Part shown: positions 37,570 to 49,600 of the stretch, piece by piece
Layout: the number at the start of each line of letters is the position of its first letter
How positions within the stretch are numbered: the stretch's first letter is position 1
Source: Brugia malayi
Taxonomy: Eukaryota > Nematoda > Chromadorea > Rhabditida > Onchocercidae
NCBI RefSeq assembly: GCF_000002995.4
Contig: NW_025062476.1
Span: 14,150,750 to 14,214,749 of the forward strand
Reading direction: 5' to 3'
DNA: 64,000 nt
Notes under the pieces: model-generated
What the model saw: the letters and a program-made list of their open reading frames with translations, nothing else
What the model was told of the DNA's origin: nothing
The model's database searches: none
Made by a program: the position numbers and the translations under genes

Positions 37570-40030
37570 ATTATTTCAAATCTAAAAATTGATTTTGGTG
37601 AAAATTTTATAATTTGCAAGAGCTTTTGTATATTAAAGGGAGAAAAAATCTCTAGTTCTTTTCAATTTTGATTTTAATTAAGTGTTAAAACTATTAAAAA
37701 ATATCAATTCGTTAAAAAAAAATTAGTTATTTTGAACTCAGTTATTTAATTTTATGCGTTGCATACGTAATAAGAGAATAAACTTTAATAACTAAGTTTT
37801 TTTTTTAATATTTGAGAGGTGAAATTAATAAGATTTTTAATTTGTCGTAGATTTAATTCATTTTTGCAGCTAAAATTAGTTTTTGTTTGTTTTTAAAAAA
37901 TATCAATTATTATTAAAAATATCAATTATTATTTTGAACTCAATTGTTAAAATATCAATTAAAACTATTGAAACTATTAAAAAATATCAATTCATTAAAA
38001 AAAATTAGTTATTTTGAAGTGAATTGATTAAATTTATGCATTGCATGGGTAACGGTCAGTTACGGTGTGGTCAATTGACAACATAAATAAGAAAATATAC
38101 TTCAATAACTAAGCTTTTTTTAATATTTGAGAAACAAAATTAATAAGATTTTTAATTTGTCGTAGATTTAATTCATTTCTGCAGCTAAAATTAGTTTTTG
38201 TTTGTTTTTAAAAAATATCAATTATTATTAAAAATATCAATTAAAAAAAAAAATAAAAAAAAAAATATCAATTAAAAATTAAAAATATCAATTAAAATCA
38301 CTTTTTTTTCTATAATTCCTAGTAATATCAAATTTTACTTTAATTAAATGTTAAAACTGTTAAAAAATATATATTAATTAAAAAAAGTTAGATATTTCGA
38401 GCTTAATTGATCAATTTATATGCATTGCATAGGTACTGGTCATTTACGGTTGCTCATTTGATCAGCATAAATAACTAAATAAACTTTAAAAATTAAGTTT
38501 CAATCAATATTCGACTAGCGAAATTGATTAAATTTTTAATTTATCACGGTTTTAATTCATCCTTACAATTCAAATTAATTTTTATTTCAAATTTAAATAT
38601 CAAATTCTCTGAAAATTTAATGATTTATTAGAGTTTTGTATATTAAAAAGTAAAATGAATCCCTGTGTTGTCAAAATTCATTTTAATTAAATGTTAAAAT
38701 ATTATAAATATCAATTGTTTAAAAAAAAAATAGATAATTTGAGCTTAGTTGATTAATTTATAAGCGTTCCATAGTACTGGTTATTTACGGTGTAGTCATT
38801 TGACCAACATTAATAATAAAATAAACTTTAATAATTAACTTTTAATCGATATTTTATTAGCAAAATTAATTAAAATCTTTATTTGTCATGGGTTTATTTC
38901 ATTCTTACAATTATAATTAATTTTTTTTCCAAATTTAAATACCATAATTTATGAAAATTGTATAATTTTTGAAAGTTTTGTATATTAAACTATGAAATAA
39001 ATGCCGGAATTGTCAAAATTTAATTTAATTAAATGTTAAAATATTTATAAATATCAATTCTTTAAAAAAAAATAGATATTTTGAACTTAATTGATTAATT
39101 TATAAGCGTTGCATAGATACTGGTCACATACATTGTGGTCATTTGATCATAAATAATTAAATAAACTTTAAGAATTGAGTTTTGATTAAAGTTTCACTTG
39201 TGAAAATAATAAAATTTTTAATTAGTCATAGATCTAATTCATTTTTACAATTAATGCTAATTTTAATTCAAGTTTAAAATTGATTTTTATGAAAATTCAA
39301 TAATTTGTCAACTTAATTGATTTATTTGTGTGCATTGCATGGGTAACGGTCAGTTACGGTGTGGTCAATTGACAACATAAATAAGAAAATATACTTCAAT
39401 AACTAAGCTTTTTTTAATATTTGAGAAACAAAATTAATAAGATTTTTAATTTGTCGTAGATTTAATTCATTTCTGCAGCTAAAATTAATTTTTGTTTGAA
39501 ATTTTAAGATCGAATTTTATGAAAATTTTATGATTTGCAATGAATCAAAGCCTTTTTTGTATAATAGACTACGAAATAATTTCTAGTAATATCAAATTTT
39601 ACTTTAATTAAATGTTAAAACTGTTAAAAAAATATATATTCATTAAAAAAAGTTAGATATTTCGAGCTTAATTGATTAATTTATTTGCATTGCATGGATA
39701 CTGGTCACACACACCATGGTCATTTGACCAGCAAATATAATAAAATATACTTTAGAAATAAAGTTTCAATCAATATTTTATTAGCAAAAATAATTAAATT
39801 TTTAATTTTTCTCGATTTTATTTCATTCTTACAATTAAAATTAATTTATATTTCAAATTTAAATAATACATTTACAAAAATCCCATAATTTATACGGGTA
39901 TTTGCATACTATACTGGGTAAGAAGTTCTACTATTATCAAAATTTAATTTCAAAGGATGTTAAAAGTATTAAAAAATATCATTTAATAAAAAAAAAAATT
40001 GATTATTACATACGCATAGTGCGGGAACTG

Positions 40031-43000
40031 GTCACTGAATTAAGTTCAAAATATTGCTATTTTTAGCAGTTTTGGCACTTAATTAAAATAAAAATTAATA
40101 ATTTAGAACCAATTTCCTTGTTTAATGAAAGAAAACTATTACAAATTTTAAAATTTTTAAAAAGTTCAAAATTTTAATTTTAAATTAAATTTAATTTTGA
40201 ACCTTAAATTGAATTAAAACCATCATTAATTGAAAGTTCTATTAATTTCGGTGATCAATTTTTGAGCAAAACTTAATTTCAAAAGCGTATTTTAATATTT
40301 AAACTATAAAATGAACACACTATATATGACCCGCTCTGCTGCAATGCTTACAACATAATGAATTAAGTTCAAAATATTGCTATTTTTAGCAGTTTTGGCA
40401 ATTAATTAAAATAAAAATTAATAATTCAGAACCAATTTCCTTGTTTAATGAAAGAAAACTATTCAGATTTTAAAATTTTTAAAAAGTTCAAAATTTTAAT
40501 TTTAAATTAAATTTAATTTTGAACCTTAAATTGAATTAAAACCATCATTAATTGAAAGTTCTATTAATTTCGGTGATCAATTTTTGAGCAAAACTTAATT
40601 TCAAAAGCGTATTTTAATATTTAAACTATAAAATGAACACACTATATATGACCCGCTCTGCTGCAATGCTTACAACATAATGAATTAAGTTCAAAATATT
40701 GCTATTTTTAGCAGTTTTGGCACTTAATTAAAATAAAAATTAATAATTTAGAACCAATTTCCTTGTTTAATGCAAGAAAACTATTACAAATTTTAAAATT
40801 TTTAAAAAATTCAATATTTAAATTTGAAATTAAATTTAATTTTCAACCTTAAATTGAATTAAAACCATCATTAATTGAAAGTTTTATTAATTTTGCCGGT
40901 GAAATATTGCGCCAAACTTAATTACAAAAGCGTATTTTAATATTTAAACTATAAAATGAACACACTATATATGACCCGCTCTGCTGCAATGCTTACAACA
41001 TAATGAATTAAGTTCAAAATATTGCTATTTTTAGCAGTTTTGGCACTTAATTAAAATAAAAATTATTAATTTAGAACCAATTTCCTTGTTTAATGCAAGA
41101 AAACTATTACAAATTTTAAAATTTTTAAAAAATTCAATATTTAAATTTGAAATTAAATTTTATTTTCAACCTTAAATTGAATTAAAACCATGATTAATTG
41201 AAAGTTTTATTAATTTTGCCGGTGAAATATTGCGCCAAACTTAATTACAAAAGCGTATTTTAATATTTAAACTATAAAACGAGCACACCGTATATGACCC
41301 GCTCTGCTGCAATGCTTACAACATAATGAATTAAGTTCAAAATATTGCTATTTTTAGCAGTTTTGGCACTTAATTAAAATAAAAATTAATAATTCAGAAC
41401 CAATTTCCTTGTTTAATGAAAGAAAACTATTACAAATTTTAAAATTTTTAAAAAATTCAATATTTAAATTTGAAATTAAATTTAATTTTGAACCTTAAAT
41501 TGAATTAAAACCATGATTAATTGAAAGTTTTATTAATTTTGCCGGTGGAATATTGCACCAAACTTAATTACAAAAGCGTATTTTAATATTTAAACTATAA
41601 AATGAACACACTATATATGACCCGCTCTGCTGCAATGCATATAACATAATGAATTAAGTTCAAAATATTGCTATTTTTAGCAGTTTTGGCACTTAATTAA
41701 AATAAAAATTAATAATTTAGAACCAATTTCCTTGTTTAATGCACGAAAACTATTACAAATTTTAAAATTTTTAAAAAATTCAATATTTAAATTTGAAATT
41801 AAATTTAATTTTGAACCTTAAATTGAATTAAAACCATCATTAATTGAAAGTTCTATTAATTTCGGTGATCAATTTTTGAGCAAAACTTAATTTCAAAAGC
41901 GTATTTTAATATTTAAACTATAAAATGAACACACTATATATGACCCGCTCTGCTGCAATGCTTACAACATAATGAATTAAGTTCAAAATATTGCTATTTT
42001 TAGCAGTTTTGGCACTTAATTAAAATAAAAATTATTAATTTAGAACCAATTTCCTTGTTTAATGCAAGAAAACTATTACAAATTTTAAAATTTTTAAAAA
42101 ATTCAATATTTAAATTTGAAATTAAATTTAATTTTCAACCTTAAATTGAATTAAAACCATCATTAATTGAAAGTTTTATTAATTTTGCCGGTGAAATATT
42201 GCGCCAAACTTAATTACAAAAGCGTATTTTAATATTTAAACTATAAAATGAACACACTATATATGACCCGCTCTGCTGCAATGCTTACAACATAATGAAT
42301 TAAGTTCAAAATATTGCTATTTTTAGCAGTTTTGGCACTTAATTAAAATAAAAATTATTAATTTAGAACCAATTTCCTTGTTTAATGCAAGAAAACTATT
42401 ACAAATTTTAAAATTTTTAAAAAATTCAATATTTAAATTTGAAATTAAATTTAATTTTCAACCTTAAATTGAATTAAAACCATGATTAATTGAAAGTTTT
42501 ATTAATTTTGCCGATGAAATATTGCGCCAAAACTTAATTACAAAAGCGTATTTTAATATTTAAACTATAAAACGAGCACACCGTATATGACCCGCTCTGC
42601 TGCAATGCTTACAACATAATGAATTAAGTTCAAAATATTGCTATTTTTAGCAGTTTTGGCACTTAATTAAAATAAAAATTAATAATTTAGAACCAATTTC
42701 CTTGTTTAATGAAAGAAAACTATTACAAATTTTAAAATTTTTAAAAAATTCAATATTTAAATTTGAAATTAAATTTAATTTTGAACCTTAAATTGAATTA
42801 AAACCATGATTAATTGAAAGTTTTATTAATTTTGCCGATGAAATATTGCGCAAAACTTAATTACAAAAGCGTATTTTAATATTTAAACTATAAAATGAAC
42901 ACACTATATATGACCCGCTCTGCTGCAATGCATATAACATAATGAATTATGTTCAAAATATTGCTATTTTTAGCAGTTTTGGCACTTAATTAAAATAAAA

Positions 43001-46000
43001 ATTAATAATTTAGAACCAATTTCCTTGTTTAATGCAAGAAAACTATTACAAATTTTAAAATTTTTAAAAAATTCAATATTTAAATTTGAAATTAAATTTA
43101 ATTTTCAACCTTAAATTGAATTAAAACCATGATTAATTGAAAGTTTTATTAATTTTGCCGGTGAAATATTGCGCCAAACTTAATTACAAAAGCGTATTTT
43201 AATATTTAAACTATAAAATGAGCACACCATATATGACCCGCTCTGCTGCAATGCATATAACATAATGAATTAAGTTCAAAATATTGCTATTTTTAGCAGT
43301 TTTGGCACTTAATTAAAATAAAAATTAATAATTTAGAACCAATTTCCTTGTTTAATGCAAGAAAACTATTACAAATTTTAAAATTTTTAAAAAATTCAAT
43401 ATTTAAATTTGAAATTAAATTTAATTTTCAACCTTAAATTGAATTAAAACCATCATTAATTGAAAGTTTTATTAATTTTGCCGGTGAAATATTGCACCAA
43501 ACTTAATTACAAAAGCGTATTTTAATATTTAAACTATAAAATGAACACACTATATATGACCCGCTCTGCTGCAATGCATATAACATAATGAATTAAGTTC
43601 AAAATATTGCTATTTTTAGCAGTTTTGGCACTTAATTAAAATAAAAATTAATAATTTAGAACCAATTTCCTTGTTTAATGAAAGAAAACTATTACAAATT
43701 TTAAAATTTTTAAAAAATTCAATATTTAAATTTGAAATTAAATTTAATTTTGAACCTTAAATTGAATTAAAACCATGATTAATTGAAAGTTTATTAATTT
43801 TGCGATGAAATTTTTCAGCAAAACTTAATTACAAAAGCGTATTTTAATATTTAAACTATAAAATGAACACACTATATATGACCCGCTCTGCTGCAATGCA
43901 TATAACATAATGAATTAAGTTCAAAATATTGCTATTTTTAGCAGTTTTGGCACTTAATTAAAATAAAAATTAATAATTTAGAACCAATTTCCTTGTTTAA
44001 TGAAAGAAAACTATTACAAATTTTAAAATTTTTAAAAAATTCAAAATTTAAATTTGAAATTAAATTTAATTTTGAACCTTAAATTGAATTAAAACCATCA
44101 TTAATTGAAAGTTCTATTAATTTCGGTGATCAATTTTGAGCAAAACTTAATTTCAAAAGCGTATTTTAATATTTAAACTATAAAATGAGCACACCATATA
44201 TGACCCGCTCTGCTGCAATGCATATAACATAATGAATTAAGTTCAAAATATTGCTATTTTTAGCAGTTTTGGCACTTAATTAAAATAAAAATTAATAATT
44301 TAGAACCAATTTCCTTGTTTAATGAAAGAAAACTATTACAAATTTTAAAATTTTTAAAAAATTCAATATTTAAATTTGAAATTAAATTTAATTTTCAACC
44401 TTAAATTGAATTAAAACCATCATTAATTGAAAGTTCTATTAATTTCGGTGATCAAATATTGCACAAAACTTAATTACAAAAGCGTATTTTAATATTTAAA
44501 CTATAAAATGAACACACTATCTATGACCCGCTCTGCTGCAATGCATATAACATAATGAATTAAGTTCAAAATATTGCTATTTTTAGCACTTTTGGCACTC
44601 AATTAAAATAAAAATTAATAATTTAGAACCAATTTCCTTGTTTAATGAAGAAAACTATTACAAATTTTAAAATTTTTAAAAAATTCAAAATTTAAATTTG
44701 AAATTAAATTTAATTTTGAACCTTAAATTGAATTAAAACCATCATTAATTGAAAGTTTTATTAATTTTGCCGATGAAATATTGCAGCAAAACTTAATTAC
44801 AAAAGCGTATTTTAATATTTAAACTATAAAATGAGCACACTATATATGACCCGCTCTGCTGCAATGCATATAACATAATGAATTAAGTTCAAAATATTGC
44901 TATTTTTAGCAGTTTTGGCACTTAATTAAAATAAAAATTAATAATTTAGAACCAATTTCCTTGTTTAATGCACGAAAACTATTACAAATTTTAAAATTTT
45001 TAAAAAATTCAAAATTTAAATTTGAAATTAAATTTAATTTTCAACCTTAAATTGAATTAAAACCATGATTAATTGAAAGTTCTATTAATTTTGCCGATGA
45101 AATATTGCGCAAAACTTAATTACAAAAGCGTATTTTAATATTTAAACTATAAAATGAGCACACCATATATGACCCGCTCTGCTGCAATGCATATAACATA
45201 ATGAATTAAGTTCAAAATATTGCTATTTTTAGCAGTTTTGGCACTTAATTAAAATAAAAATTAATAATTTAGAACCAATTTCCTTGTTTAATGCAAGAAA
45301 ACTATTACAAATTTTAAAATTTTTAAAAATTCAAAATTTAAATTTGAAATTAAATTTAATTTTGAACCTTAAATTGAATTAAAACCATCATTAATTGAAA
45401 GTTCTATTAATTTCGGTGATCAATTTTTGAGCAAAACTTAATTTCAAAAGCGTATTTTAATATTTAAACTATAAAATGAGCACACCTATATATGACCCGC
45501 TCTGCTGCAATGCTTACAACATAATGAATTAAGTTCAAAATATTGCTATTTTTAGCAGTTTTGGCACTTAATTAAAATAAAAATTAATAATTTAGAACCA
45601 ATTTCCTTGTTTAATGAAAGAAAACTATTACAAATTTTAAAATTTTTAAAAAATTCAAAATTTAAATTTGAAATTAAATTCAATTTTGAACCTTAAATTG
45701 AATTAAAACCATGATTAATTGAAAGTTTTATTAATTTTGCCGATGAAATATTGCGCAAAACTTAATTACAAAAGCGTATTTTAATATTTAAACTATAAAA
45801 TGAACACACTATATATGACCCGCTCTGCTGCAATGCATATAACATAATGAATTATGTTCAAAATATTGCTATTTTTAGCAGTTTTGGCACTTAATTAAAA
45901 TAAAAATTAATAATTTAGAACCAATTTCCTTGTTTAATGCACGAAAACTATTACAAATTTTAAAATTTTTAAAAAATTCAATATTTAAATTTGAAATTAA

Positions 46001-46138
46001 ATTTAATTTTGAACCTTAAATTGAATTAAAACCATCATTAATTGGAAGTTCTATTAATTTCGGTAATCAATTTTTGAGCAAAACTTAATTTCAAAAGCGT
46101 ATTTTAATATTTAAACTATAAAACGAGCACACCGTATA
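40031..46138 (+). repeat. Young 323 bp satellite array, Brugia HhaI-repeat type
   Basis: About 19 head-to-tail monomers. The landmark GCAGTTTTGG occurs at 40066, 40389, 40711, 41034, 41357 and 41680, a period of 322-323 bp. Monomers are nearly identical. Several carry GCGC (ATTGCGCCAAACTTAATTAC; near 42848 GCGCAAAACTTAATTAC), the HhaI site that names the 322 bp Brugia family. Others have GAGC, GCAC or CAGC instead. A second subtype has GGTGATCAATTTTTGAGC at the same place. The monomer plan (AATTAAGTTCAAAATAT, then ACATTTAATTAAAATA-like, then GAATTAAAACC) matches the reverse orientation of the diverged ~345 bp family. The last monomer is cut by the BEL element after ACCGTATA. Confidence 0.92.
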
Positions 46139-46633
46139 TGTCGCGGATTTTAATATCGCGATCTAAAAATATGAGTTGCAAATTGTAGTAAAGATATCTA
46201 CGTAATTTCCGCAAATAATGCTTATACTTCGGACTCTTTGTTTCCAAATTTATGCTTCTACATATTGAAACAATTTACATCGTTCTTTGTTAGCAATCCT
46301 TACAATCATGAGGATATCTACATTGTTCTTTGTTAGCTATCATAATCATGCGGTTATCTAATAAGCTCTTTATTAGCAACTGGTGCCCATGCAAGCACCT
46401 CCTCTCCTTTGTTCGGATCATTGTCTAACATCAATGTAGATTTATAACCATACTATTGTCAATTAGATCTGTTTTTAAATCATCCAATCCTCCGAATCAG
46501 TTTTATTCAATTGTTGCCCAAATATTTAGCTGGCATCCAACACATCTCCCTGACATCAAACTTCTCCCCCGAATAACAATTTAACCAAATCATAAAGGTT
46601 TGTTTCCAAAAACATTTTTTTGCTTCCACTACA
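46139..46633 (+). repeat. BEL/Pao 5' LTR
   Basis: 495 bp, starting TGTCGCGG and ending CACTACA. Near the start is an imperfect inverted motif (TCGCGG...ATCGCGA). It should hold the promoter and poly-A signal of the element; no clear TATA box could be singled out. Confidence 0.95.
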
Positions 46634-46637
46634 ATTT

Positions 46638-46655
46638 TGGTGCCACGAGCCGGGA
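46638..46655 (+). promoter_or_regulatory. Candidate primer binding site of the BEL element
   Basis: TGGTGCCACGAGCCGGGA lies four bases after the 5' LTR. TGG complements the CCA end of a tRNA, and the rest would pair with an acceptor stem and T arm. I could not name the tRNA. Confidence 0.65.
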
Positions 46656-46656
46656 C

Positions 46657-49600
46657 ATGTCCGACAGTATAAGAAAAGGAAGCGAATTATCGAAGTCGAG
46701 AACTCTAGAACTTCTTAAAGAAGCAAGTGAACTCGATCTGACCTCCCCGTCTCAAACACTATCACGAGGGGAACTTCAGCATCAATACGAAATTAAATTG
46801 CGAATCGTCAAGGAGAAGATCGCACATCTCGAATATTATGCTGGGTTACTCGAAACAGCTAATCAAAATTGGCTGGATAATATTCAGAGCTTGACAATAG
46901 CAACGAGGAGAAAGGAAGAGGAGACGAAATACGCCAATATGGTTGACGATCCACAAGGTATTTTAAGTTTAATCACTAGAACAAGAGAAACTATTATTAC
47001 CCTTAAAATACATACTGATGAATATTGCTCGGTACTACAACATTTAAAACAAGAAGAGGTCAAAGAATCATTTCCAAAGAATAGTATGATTCACACAAAT
47101 CAAGCAGAAATAAAACTTCCTCAATTACCACTAATAACGTTTAGTGGGGATCCAAAATTGTGGAGGCAATTTTGGTGTAGTTTCAAGGCAGCAGTCCATG
47201 AGCAAAGCATCCCAGATATTCAAAAGTTAAACTATCTGATATCATGTCTTAAAGGAGATGCTTTGTTATCTGTAAGAGGTTATGATATAGCGCCAGAAAA
47301 CTACGATGTTATAATAGGTTTACTAAAAGAGAAATATGGTAAACCTTTCCTTATAAAGAAATCACTCTACAACGAGTTGAATACCATCAAAAAAAATGAC
47401 CGAGAGTGGAAAGCAACCATAGAAGCCATGGAGAGAACATTTCGACAACTGGAAGCTATAGGTGAAAATTTAGAGCATTCAAGCATCGAAATTACAATTG
47501 AAAATAAACTACCAGCGTGGATAATTGATAAATTATACCAATTGAAAGAGGATTCGACGAGTTGGTCAGTTAAGGATATCCGGCAGTACCTGACAAAACT
47601 AGTTCTAAGAAATGAAGAAGTTGCTAGAAGTCAAGCAGACACAAGGGAGAAGAAAACAAACAAAAATAATGTTAGAGGCGAAACGTCAGCTTTCGCCACA
47701 ATCAACCAAACAAAGGGAGATAATACAATCAAATCAAAAAAGGTTCCAGGAAAAATTTCTATAAATGGGAAAAGGAAACCATGCGTATTTTGCAATAAGG
47801 ACCACTGGAACAATGAATGTAACATCTATCCCACTCTCAAACTCCGGATGGAACGTTTGAGAGAAATCACTGCATGTTTCAAATGTTTACGAAAAGGACA
47901 TGCAACAAGTGATTGTAAAAAAGGGAAACCTTTGTGTTTCCATTGTAAAAGTCCACACAATACAGCACTGTGTCCCAACAACTACAAGGAACTCACGCAA
48001 GCAGTGGATTCCAACAAAGAAAGGTTGGGTTCAGTCACAATCGCTAACTCCATTACCGAAAAAGGAAATCAATGGAAAAAGCGAACCTTACTGTTATGTA
48101 AGGAAATAAATGTAACCAATCCAAATCGCCCAAAAATCCAACAAAAGGCTTTAATTCTATTCGATATTGGTTCTCAATTATCGTTCATATCAAAGGATTT
48201 GGCTTATCGATTGAATCTACAAGAAACTAACGAAATGGAAATAAAAATTGCTTCATTTGGTGATAAGACGCCAAAAACGTGTATCACTACTAAAACTGAA
48301 ATCGGAGTAAAAATTGGAAATAAAGAAATAATCCGATTAGATGTAATAACAGTTAACCACTTGACGAATGAATTGCAAGTAGTTAATCTAAACAAAAAGG
48401 AATTGTTGATGATAGACAAACGAAATCAGTTTAGTAATTTCAAAAACAAATGGAAAAAACCGGACATACTCATAGGTGCGGATCACTTCTTCAAGTTTAT
48501 CCAGTTTGACCAAGCAGAGAACTTAAAATCAGGATTTTCATTGATCCATACAAAGGTTGGACCTATAATAGCTGGAAGTGGGTATATAAATGAAATACAC
48601 GACAGTATTTCAGAAACCACATCAGTAAGTCCGATTTCTCAAGTCAATGCCGTCAATATTCCAGACTTAGATCACTTTTGGAAACTGGAATTAATGGGTA
48701 TACAAGACAAAATAAACTCTGACAATGATGAAAAAGCATTGCAGCAATTTAAACAAACTATCACTAGGGACAAGGGAAGATATCAAGTTTGTTGGCCTTG
48801 GAAAGATTCAAAGAACAAACTAAGCGATAATTTCGGACTTTGCCTTGGAAGATTAAAGTCGTTAATTAGGAGGCTTCAAATGAAACCTCAATTACTAAGT
48901 CGATACAATCAAACTATTGAAGAACAACTCAATTCCAATATAATTGAGAAAGTGTCATCGGAAATGAATGAAGTTGGTATTATTCATTATCTGCCTCATC
49001 ACGAAGTAATAACACCAAATAAAACCACGACAAATCTGAGGATAGTTTATGATGCATCAGCTCATTGTAAAGGAATGAAAAGTTTAAATGATGTTTTATA
49101 TCGGGGACCAATAACACTCCCTGATTTGGTTGGAGTTTTGCTACGTTTCCGTACAATGAAAAATGTAATAATAGCAGACGTAGAAAAGGCGTTCTTGCAA
49201 ATAGAATTGCATCCAACAGATAGAAACTGCACTCGATTTCTTTGGTTGAAAGACATTCGAAGTCCAGTTAACGAAGAAAACGTAAGTTGTTACCGTTTCC
49301 AACGAGTTCCATTTGGAATTGTATCATCTCCATTTTTATTGTCCGCTACACTCAATTATCATTTGGAAACTTGTAAAAGCAAAATCGCACTCGAGTTAAG
49401 GAAAAATCTCTATGTCGATAACATTATAATACCAACCAAAGGAACCAACGAAGCTCTTTCCAATTATAAGGAAATTAAAATTATATTCAATGAAGCATCA
49501 ATGAATGTACGGGAATTTCTCTCTAACGACCAAGAAGTCAATGAAAAACTTCCGGTACAAGATCGAGCAGAGGTAAGTTCAATTAAAAAAATTCTAGGTC

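Larger units (their letters stand above)
34491..40030 (+). repeat. Diverged ~345 bp satellite array, block 3 (+ orientation)
   Basis: Monomers return to the block 1 orientation (GGTACTGATCGCATAC near 34500 onward). The block contains two TTAGGC-type tracts, a stretch near-identical to 27351-27895 (at 35566-36110, offset 8215 bp), and a non-satellite island at 36681-37120. It ends abruptly at the junction with the 323 bp array near 40030. Confidence 0.8.

Noticed and set aside
25046..46138. Satellite as a point centromere
   Set aside because: Filarial and other nematodes are generally holocentric; nothing here shows centromere function.
46600..46656. Upstream start of the BEL polyprotein at 46600
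   Set aside because: It lies inside the 5' LTR and crosses the primer binding site; ATG 46657 right after the primer site is the sensible start.
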